The notes under the pieces were generated by a model, which was not told the origin of the DNA, did not search any database, and saw only the letters and a list, made by a program, of their open reading frames with translations. A stretch of DNA of 11,878 nucleotides from a bacterium (lineage in GTDB: Bacteria > Armatimonadota > Zipacnadia > Zipacnadales > Zipacnadaceae). Positions 6,482 to 11,878 of this stretch are shown one piece after another. The stretch lies in NCBI GenBank assembly GCA_030607655.1, contig JAUWJN010000042.1, forward strand, positions 1 to 11,878. The letters run 5' to 3'. The position numbers and the translations under genes were made by a program. Numbering within the stretch: the first letter of the stretch is position 1; each line of letters opens with the position of its first letter.

Positions 6482-7495
6482 CTAGGTCTCCGTTAGCCGA
6501 TTGTATCCGAAGGCTCGCATATACTGTTTCATAGTCGCCTTAACTGCTGCCATCCATACTTCGCGGCAGCGGTTAATAGGGAAGTAGTCCAGATTCTGGT
6601 GGGTAGTGAGCTCCGGTAAGTGCTCGGTGACGTAGGCGGCTAGTGCCTGAGCGCCTTCCCGCTCCAGTTTGGTCCAGACATTAACCCGGATTATCCCGTC
6701 GCTGGCCAGCCGACCCAGGTCTTCATCACGCAGACAGGAGGTGCCGTGCAGGACTAGCACCGGGCTGCCGATAGCTTGGGTGATTGATTGAGCCAGTTCG
6801 GGGTGATACTCAGGCTGATAGTCCACCTGAGTGGCGCGGTGCTCGGTGCCCAGGTTGGCGACCATCAGATATGGTTGGACCTCTTCCCAGTAGTGCAGCG
6901 CGTCGCTGACTTGGGTGAGACGGTCCTGAATGTGGCCGGTACCAGCCTCGTAAAGCTGGTCCACGATTCCCTCCACGAGGGTGCGTCCGGCGGTCTGCGT
7001 GACAAAGGCGGCCGTCCGCCGGATGTTGTCCTCTAGCGGCAGGGCCGAGCAATCATACATAATCGTGCCCCAGAAACCGTTCTTCAGTCCATATTCGATC
7101 AGCGCCTGATCCCGGTCGGGGTCGCCGTGATCCAGGTGGGTAATCGCCTGCACTTTGTGGCTGGCCTGGCTCACCGCGGCATCCAGGTCCCAGATGAAGC
7201 TGTCCAGTGCTCTGAGGGTTGGATCCGGATGAGTGGTAGTGCATTCGGGCAGGTACTGGAGCAGTTGCGAACGGATCTGGTAATGGCCGGTAGTAGAAAC
7301 CGCTACTGGTATGGCGGTTACCCCAAGTTCGGTAGCCAACTCGTCAGCAGCGCTGACAGCCGCATAGGTTGTCCACGAGTTCTCCGTGCAGAGGGCCGGC
7401 AGGGCGATGCCCAGGGTTCGCATTCTATCGAAGATTTCCGCTACCTCGTCTGGGTGTGTGACGATGTTAGCGCCCAGAGATATCGGCTTAGGCAT
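6482..7495 (-). CDS. Class II (metal-dependent) aldolase, fructose-bisphosphate aldolase family
   Basis: A 337-residue TIM-barrel aldolase predicted to cleave a ketose phosphate into two trioses or similar. The family signature is present: ITHLDHG (118-124) with the catalytic Asp122 and metal ligand His123; MYDCSALPLEDNI (146-158), matching the family's M-D-S-LP-E-N pattern; His219 in VANLGTEHR; His250 in LVLHGTS; and VNVWT (271-275). Two phosphate-loop motifs differ from usual forms: LHGGSG is LHGTSC and the N-I-D-T segment is N-V-W-T, so the substrate may not be fructose 1,6-bisphosphate. The ATG at 7495 has GAGGTG 7 bases upstream and shares one base with the stop of the upstream gene (TAATG), showing coupling. 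It is the third gene of the dehydrogenase operon. Confidence 0.85.
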   Translation of the reverse strand: MPKPISLGANIVTHPDEVAEIFDRMRTLGIALPALCTENSWTTYAAVSAADELATELGVTAIPVAVSTTGHYQIRSQLLQYLPECTTTHPDPTLRALDSFIWDLDAAVSQASHKVQAITHLDHGDPDRDQALIEYGLKNGFWGTIMYDCSALPLEDNIRRTAAFVTQTAGRTLVEGIVDQLYEAGTGHIQDRLTQVSDALHYWEEVQPYLMVANLGTEHRATQVDYQPEYHPELAQSITQAIGSPVLVLHGTSCLRDEDLGRLASDGIIRVNVWTKLEREGAQALAAYVTEHLPELTTHQNLDYFPINRCREVWMAAVKATMKQYMRAFGYNRLTET

Positions 7496-8712
7496 TAAGT
7501 GACACCTCGTTTGCTGTTATGCTTCGTAAAGTCGGCCAGGCTGCCTGCGCCGTCCTGCCACCGGCATATGGCCGTATAGGCTGCCGTAACAAGCTCCACA
7601 ATATCCTCGCTCAGTCCGCCGTCGGCCGGCTGTAGCACTGTCGTGATATCAGGGGCGGCAATTCCATTAAGCCGCAGCACCCCGGCAATACCCAAACAGA
7701 GGCGGCGGGGCAGGATGCCTTGCGCGGCTACATATTGCGTCGCTCGGCTCAACCGGCCATCCTCAGGCTGTATCATGCGGAGGGTATTTCGGGCGCCGCG
7801 CGCAGCGGCATCCGCAAAGTCGCGGCTTGTCAGCCGGCCGTACAAATCTGTAGCAAAGGCATCGTAGTCTGCGGTCGAGAACCACTGGGAATATCCATTG
7901 ACTAGTGCCCCACCCACTTCTTCCCACATCGCCCCTCGCGCTACGGCATCAATCTCTGCATCCTGAGCGGCCTCATAGAGGTAACGGTAGCCCCTTAGTT
8001 TGCCCAGTACGGCTAGCAAGGCGTGTGTACCGTTGTGGGCAAATAGTTTGCGTTTGTCCCAGGCTTCGAATTCGGGCGCAGGAAAATACTCCACCCCAGA
8101 TATAACCGGCCGGGGTTCGGCTACTGTGTCACCGTCTACGGGCAGCAGGCTATAGGCTTCGGCCAGGATGACGATGTCGGTCTCTGCCGTCAACGGTGTT
8201 AGATCGCGGTCGGCAGTGGTTAACCGCTGGCACATTCGGGCGACCACAGTATTCACAAATCTAAGCTGGCTGATCAATTTGGCGTCTGCGCTGAGGGCTT
8301 CTTCGGTGGCCTGCCTGAGAGCTAAGGCCGCGTTATGATGATTCTCACAGCAGAATACATTCAAAGGTGAGCAAGCGAATCGGACTGTTCTTAAGCTATG
8401 AGCCAATGCGCTACCAATAGCCGGCAGCGCCCGAGCTCCGGCTGCGGTAAACACTACTTGCGCTTGTTCAAAGGCTGCGGATAGCTGTTTGGGACCCGCA
8501 GGATCCTCCGTGTCAATGGCTTGGACGCCATCTATTCGTACTGTCTGTATGCCGTCACCGATTTTGTTGAATGTATAGCTGCTATACCTATTAAGGGCGG
8601 CCACGACCTGCTGGTCAACGTCAACAAAGGTAGGCTGGTATCCCGACTGCGTCAACAGCTCACCCAGGAAACCCAAGCCCACTCCACCCGCGCCGAACAC
8701 TATTGCCTTCAT
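7495..8712 (-). CDS. Mannitol-1-phosphate 5-dehydrogenase-like polyol-phosphate dehydrogenase
   Basis: A 405-residue member of the long-chain mannitol dehydrogenase family (polyol-specific long-chain dehydrogenases). These oxidise a hexitol or pentitol, often its phosphate, to the ketose using NAD. The N-terminus FGAGGVGLGFLGELL (6-20) is a Rossmann dinucleotide site, with Asp31 after the second strand favouring NAD. SPLNVFCCEN (115-124) matches the S-P-N-x-x-x-C-E-N pattern of MtlD. The catalytic triad Lys222-Asn227-His230 in KLFAHNGTH has the family's spacing, and LGKLRGY follows. It is about 20 residues longer than E. coli MtlD. The ATG at 8712 overlaps the upstream dehydrogenase stop by four bases (ATGA). 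The family is clear; the exact polyol phosphate is not. Confidence 0.85.
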   Translation of the reverse strand: MKAIVFGAGGVGLGFLGELLTQSGYQPTFVDVDQQVVAALNRYSSYTFNKIGDGIQTVRIDGVQAIDTEDPAGPKQLSAAFEQAQVVFTAAGARALPAIGSALAHSLRTVRFACSPLNVFCCENHHNAALALRQATEEALSADAKLISQLRFVNTVVARMCQRLTTADRDLTPLTAETDIVILAEAYSLLPVDGDTVAEPRPVISGVEYFPAPEFEAWDKRKLFAHNGTHALLAVLGKLRGYRYLYEAAQDAEIDAVARGAMWEEVGGALVNGYSQWFSTADYDAFATDLYGRLTSRDFADAAARGARNTLRMIQPEDGRLSRATQYVAAQGILPRRLCLGIAGVLRLNGIAAPDITTVLQPADGGLSEDIVELVTAAYTAICRWQDGAGSLADFTKHNSKRGVT

Positions 8713-9881
8713 TGCTCTTGCCCCCAGGGCCTAAGCATGGGTTTGCGGCCGTCGCCCGTAGCTGTGAAGAACTCATCAGGTGAATTCTCCAGGGTCCACA
8801 GCTTGGGTGAGGCAAACCCCTCCAAAGACAGCCTACTCTCCTCTAGCCAGCGCAGCACGGTCTCCATAGTGCGCGTCGAGCAACCGCTGGTCCCGATAGT
8901 GGTGGCCATACGGTAATGGTGGCTGTCCACGTTGGCCTGATCCACCAATTGATGGGTGCCGCCAAAGCAAGCGCCGGTGGCATATCCCTCCGGGGAGTAC
9001 AACTCCAGCATCAGGCGCTGGGCAGCCGGGTCAGCACAGGCGACGATAACGTCATCAAACAAATAGCCGTCGGTGCGTTCGCGCAGTTCGGCCACAATGT
9101 GCTCCTGGGATTTGTTGGCGACGTTTACCGCAGTGACCTGTGAGCCCAATAGCTGGCGTACTAGTGCTTCCTTTTCAGGCGAACGGACTAGCACATACAC
9201 TTCCGCAGCGCTTTCGATCTGGGCCAACCGGGCGTAGATGAGGCTGACGGTGCCAGAGCCGATTACACATACGCGCCCGCCGGGCTGGATGCCGGCGCGT
9301 AGTTGATGACGTCCCTGGGCGTCTACGCCGGTAGGGTGGGGCGTGGAGAATATTGATTCAAGCGCGCAAGCGGTGGGCTCGACCAGGGCCGCGGCCTCGT
9401 CAGAGATACTGTCGGCCACGCGGAGTACTGAAGCCGAACGAATCATTACCGGCGGCACCCGCATATATTGACTATAGCCGGCATCAAAGTAGAAGCTCAA
9501 ATTATCTATAGGCTCAGCGACCAGCATGAGCCCGCCGCGGTAGCGCGCGATGCGGGCTTGCACCGTGATGCGCTCGCCGGGCCGGAAGTCCAGATACTCG
9601 GGTGTAAGTCGCTCGCCCTGTTTGTAGCCGATGCCCTCGGACAGGTTCTTGACCTGCTCGCCCACCTCTACCACCTCGGCCACCAGTTCGTGGCCCAGGA
9701 TCACCGGCGCATTCGGGTCAACACGGCGGTGGCCGTGGTGATATATGGTTACGTCAGTCCCGCAGCGGCCACAAAGTCTGACTCTGACCAGCAAGTCTTC
9801 GGGCCCACAGTCTATCTGGCGGGTCTCGGTGCGTACATCTTTCGGCCCGTAATAAACGAAGGCTTTCGATTCGACCGTCAA
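8709..9881 (-). CDS. Zinc-dependent medium-chain dehydrogenase, sugar/polyol type
   Basis: A 390-residue alcohol dehydrogenase of the MDR superfamily, probably NAD(P)-linked. Catalytic-zinc residues are visible: Cys40 in CGRCGTD, His64-Glu65 in LGHELV, and Glu168 in LVEPTACA, as in sorbitol dehydrogenases. The structural-zinc lobe has no cysteine tetrad; residues 76-125 are an unusual charged insertion. The nucleotide motif is VIGSGTVS (206-213), with Ser in place of the third Gly. The C-terminal part, ACFGGTHQ and IGTSGCS (329-335), resembles L-sorbose-1-phosphate reductase-type enzymes, a weak resemblance from memory. Start is TTG at 9881, justified by GGGAGGT 8 bases upstream. It is the first gene of the coupled operon and overlaps the next by four bases. 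Confidence 0.86.
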   Translation of the reverse strand: MTVESKAFVYYGPKDVRTETRQIDCGPEDLLVRVRLCGRCGTDVTIYHHGHRRVDPNAPVILGHELVAEVVEVGEQVKNLSEGIGYKQGERLTPEYLDFRPGERITVQARIARYRGGLMLVAEPIDNLSFYFDAGYSQYMRVPPVMIRSASVLRVADSISDEAAALVEPTACALESIFSTPHPTGVDAQGRHQLRAGIQPGGRVCVIGSGTVSLIYARLAQIESAAEVYVLVRSPEKEALVRQLLGSQVTAVNVANKSQEHIVAELRERTDGYLFDDVIVACADPAAQRLMLELYSPEGYATGACFGGTHQLVDQANVDSHHYRMATTIGTSGCSTRTMETVLRWLEESRLSLEGFASPKLWTLENSPDEFFTATGDGRKPMLRPWGQEQ

Positions 9882-9959
9882 TCACCTTACCTCCCGGCGG
9901 CTTGCCTGCCTGGTAACTCGATGGCACAGTCACGAGCTGGACACCACCGCCTCTACTAT

Positions 9960-9988
9960 GGATACTTCTCAGTGTATGATGAGTATCC
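9960..9988. repeat. Perfect inverted repeat upstream of the dehydrogenase operon
   Basis: GGATACT (9960-9966) and AGTATCC (9982-9988) are perfect inverse complements around a 15-base spacer. The spacer includes a smaller CTCA/TGAG pair. Centred about 93 bases before the TTG start, it could be a regulator-binding dyad or an RNA hairpin in the leader. Confidence 0.5.
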
Positions 9989-10184
9989 CTTCCTATGAGA
10001 ACGGTTTACTGGATGACGGCAAGCCACTTGACGGCACGCTGAGTTTTTGGTACTATACGTCCTATACAGGTGGCGTGGCACAGACAGAGAGGCAAATCCC
10101 CTATGGAGAGCGCGGAATTCACCGAGATTCATCAGTTTCGGATATGCGGGTGCGATGTGGCCCGACGGCAGCTAATCGCTGATG

Positions 10185-10219
10185 GAAAGCCCGCTAGTCA
10201 CTGAAGATGGCGGGTCTTC
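10185..10219 (+). terminator. Overlapping hairpins with A/T-rich tail before the HNH gene
   Basis: CCCGC (10190-10194) pairs with GCGGG (10210-10214), flanked by GAA/TTC. Alternatively GAAGA (10203-10207) pairs with TCTTC (10215-10219). The two stems compete for the same bases. TATTATT follows. The tail is not a strong U-run, so termination is only possible. Confidence 0.3.
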
Positions 10220-10257
10220 TATTATTGGCCAAACGTACCGGCTGACGGGATGTTGCT

Positions 10258-10788
10258 ATGAATGGACAAGTCTTAGTTCTTAATCAGAATTATGAGCCGC
10301 TGAACATTTGTGCATGGCAGCGCGCGGTAAGCTTGGTATACGTGGGTAAAGCACTAATGCTGGAGCACGACTCACGGGTATTGCATTCGCCCAGCGTGAC
10401 TATACCGATGCCCTCGGTGATACGTATCGCCCGCCAGATTAAGCGGCCCTTGCCCGAGGTAAAGTTATCCCGGCAGAGCTTAATGGCCCGCGATCGGCAT
10501 ACCTGTCAGTATTGCGGAAAGAGAAGCAAGCATCTGACAGTGGACCATGTGATACCCCGCGAGCGCGGTGGCCGCCACGATTGGGATAATCTGGTAGCAT
10601 GTTGTATGGCGTGCAACAACCGCAAGCGGAACCGTACCCCGCGGGAGGCGGATATGTCGTTAATCCGCAAGCCCTCCCGCCCCCGGTTCATCCCCTATCT
10701 GAGCTTCGCCACTATGCGCCAGGCGCTGCAGAACGAGGTCTGGCGGGACTACCTGGAGCCATTTGCCCCCCACTTGGTGCCAGATTAG
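10258..10788 (+). CDS. HNH endonuclease-fold protein
   Basis: A 176-residue protein with an HNH nuclease domain at about 75-135. Cys83/Cys86 (CQYC) and Cys116/Cys119 (CMAC) form the zinc site, LTVDHVIPRERGG (93-105) carries the Asp96-His97 pair, Asn111 lies in WDNLV, and Asn120 occupies the third position, giving an H-N-N type centre. The first 70 residues (VLVLNQNYEPLNICAWQRAV and following) belong to a widespread conserved family in which this N-terminal region always precedes the HNH domain. These proteins are single chromosomal genes whose substrate is mostly unknown; no methylase, restriction subunit or phage gene is nearby. Start ATG at 10258 has GGGA 7 bases upstream. A role in DNA processing or repair is possible but not shown. 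Confidence 0.92.
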   Translation: MNGQVLVLNQNYEPLNICAWQRAVSLVYVGKALMLEHDSRVLHSPSVTIPMPSVIRIARQIKRPLPEVKLSRQSLMARDRHTCQYCGKRSKHLTVDHVIPRERGGRHDWDNLVACCMACNNRKRNRTPREADMSLIRKPSRPRFIPYLSFATMRQALQNEVWRDYLEPFAPHLVPD

Positions 10789-10829
10789 CAGCCCGGCCGG
10801 TGAATTCTTTACTGAGATGGGGTCCCACT

Positions 10830-11878
10830 ATGAGCTATGAACGAGGTATGGCCGCCCTTAATCTGCAGATGACGAACACGGTACCGCGTACGGAGTACTC
10901 GGCTGAAGGTCACTGGGATCTAATCCGGGCAGTCACTGGTATGGAGGTCTCAGTCGAAAGTCCCTCCGAGATCCAATCTCAAGCCTCGGCAGCATTCGTC
11001 AAAGCCTGGAACTACGATTTTATGTGGGCGACTACGATAGGCGGAGGCGTGTTCGGCGATATTCGTACGAGCATGGGCCCTGCGGTTTATGCGGCGGGGG
11101 GCGTGGATTATTCAGATGACATTGGGTCTTTCTTCGAGGGGCCCGAAGATGTGCTGTGCTTCGACCCGTGGGAGCTGCTTCCTGCCTGGGACAAGGAAGA
11201 TATATTAAACCTCTATGAGGGGCAGTACAAGAATAGTTGTCAGCGGTGGCCGGATTGTGTCAACATGACGGGGGTGTATGTCACGATGGTCTCTGGCCTG
11301 ATTGATCTGTTCGGATGGGACCTCCTGCTCACCGCCGCGGGACTGGATCCCCAGGGCTTTGGCGAAGTCGCCAACCGTTACTCATCGTGGATACAGCAGT
11401 TCTTTGACGTTCTGGCGGAGTCGAGCAGCCCGGTGGTAATGGTTCACGACGACACTGTCTGGAACGAGGGGGCTATATTCCATCCCGACTGGTACCGCCA
11501 ATACGTCTTTCCCAACATCAAGCGACAGGTCGCGCCGTTGGTGAAGGCGGGCAAGATCATCCTCTTCACCTCTGACGGCAATTACACAGAGTTCATTGAT
11601 GACATTGCCGACTGTGGTGTCAATGGCTTTGTTATGGAACCTACCACTGACATGCAGTACATTGCGGATAAGTATGGCAAGACGCACTCCTTCGTGGGCA
11701 ACGCTGACACCAGGATACTGCTGAGCGGGACGAAGGAGGACATCCGTGCCGAGGTGCAGCGGTGTATGGACATTGGGAAAGACTATCCGGGCTTCTTTAT
11801 GGCCGTGGGCAACCAGATCCCGGCTAACACGCCGGTGGAAAACGCCCTGTATTATAATCAGGTCTATGAGGAACTTAG
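10830..11878 (+). CDS. Uroporphyrinogen-decarboxylase-superfamily protein, possible methyltransferase (3' end missing)
   Basis: 349 complete codons are open to the right edge, so only the last residues are probably lost. The start region MSYERGMAALNLQMTNTVPRTEY matches the R-x-x-x-ALN-x5-VPRTE N-terminus of this TIM-barrel superfamily, which includes HemE and corrinoid methyltransferases such as MtaA/MtbA. PVVMVHDDTVWNEG (201-214), the HPDWYRQYVFPNIKR helix (218-232), and the segments at 242-275 and 287-301 follow the superfamily order. The usual HxC metal site before the active-site turn is replaced by FTSDGN (246-251), so cobalamin-linked zinc methyl transfer as in MtaA is doubtful. It is not a true HemE by context. 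The ATG at 10830 has GGGG about 7 bases upstream, and it follows the HNH gene by 41 bases. Confidence 0.85.
   Translation, partial: MSYERGMAALNLQMTNTVPRTEYSAEGHWDLIRAVTGMEVSVESPSEIQSQASAAFVKAWNYDFMWATTIGGGVFGDIRTSMGPAVYAAGGVDYSDDIGSFFEGPEDVLCFDPWELLPAWDKEDILNLYEGQYKNSCQRWPDCVNMTGVYVTMVSGLIDLFGWDLLLTAAGLDPQGFGEVANRYSSWIQQFFDVLAESSSPVVMVHDDTVWNEGAIFHPDWYRQYVFPNIKRQVAPLVKAGKIILFTSDGNYTEFIDDIADCGVNGFVMEPTTDMQYIADKYGKTHSFVGNADTRILLSGTKEDIRAEVQRCMDIGKDYPGFFMAVGNQIPANTPVENALYYNQVYEEL

Larger units (their letters stand above)
9882..10257. other. Intergenic region between divergent dehydrogenase operon and HNH gene
   Basis: 376 bases without a convincing gene; one plus-strand frame (9958-10182) has no ribosome site and no recognisable motif. 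It holds the ribosome site for the dehydrogenase, a 7-pair stem-loop at 9960-9988, a CTATAC direct repeat (10053 and 10062) and hairpins at 10185-10219. It should contain the promoters of both divergent transcripts, but none matches consensus well enough to call. Confidence 0.5.

Noticed and set aside
9468..9998. 176-codon plus-strand open frame
   Set aside because: It is antisense to the well-supported zinc dehydrogenase, has no ribosome site or known motif, and continues into non-coding DNA.
9958..10182. 74-codon plus-strand frame in the intergenic region
   Set aside because: No ribosome site, no recognisable domain and low-quality composition; treated as non-coding.
10160..10220. Possible cobalamin-type riboswitch suggested by a CCCGC-TCACTG stretch
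   Set aside because: The conserved B12 box and GGGAAGG core are missing, and the order of elements does not fit.
11382..11687. 101-codon minus-strand frame
   Set aside because: It lies wholly inside the URO-D superfamily gene on the opposite strand and shows no independent coding signs.

Overview
The window comes from a bacterium of moderate G+C content with tightly packed genes. A minimal Tad (Flp pilus) locus lies beside sugar or polyol metabolism genes. No gene for an outer-membrane secretin (CpaC) or for CpaB appears between the pilin gene and the ATPase genes. Together with the degenerate receiver in the CpaE-like protein, this would fit a monoderm lineage such as Chloroflexota. That assignment is an inference from gene content and family resemblance, not from a marker gene.

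Bases 1-4520, all on the minus strand, form a pilus operon. In transcription order it reads flp pilin, a prepilin peptidase (TadV/CpaA), a TadE-like pseudopilin, a CpaE/TadZ-like ATPase with an atypical receiver, the motor ATPase TadA/CpaF, and the start of the inner-membrane platform protein TadB, which runs off the left edge. Two strong stem-loops separate the short pilin gene from the rest. They could let the cell make much more pilin than assembly machinery.

Bases 4521-4882 are non-coding. Their right part carries a near-consensus sigma70 promoter and repeated ATACTA elements, which lead into a plus-strand GntR/HutC-type regulator (4883-5650). It faces a convergent Nudix hydrolase gene preceded by a small two-helix membrane protein gene (5661-6345).

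Bases 6482-9881, on the minus strand, hold a translationally coupled three-gene catabolic unit: a zinc-dependent medium-chain dehydrogenase, a mannitol-1-phosphate-5-dehydrogenase-like protein and a class II (metal-dependent) aldolase. Stop and start codons overlap at both junctions. The logical reading is oxidation or interconversion of a polyol or ketose phosphate followed by aldol cleavage. The substrate cannot be read from the sequence. No kinase or transporter is present here. The nearby GntR-type protein is a candidate regulator.

Bases 9882-10257 are non-coding and contain inverted repeats. To the right, on the plus strand, are an HNH endonuclease-fold protein (10258-10788) and a nearly complete uroporphyrinogen-decarboxylase-superfamily protein (10830 to the right edge). 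The latter has lost the usual His/Cys metal-site motif, so it probably does not make haem precursors. No tRNA, rRNA, insertion sequence or CRISPR array was recognised.
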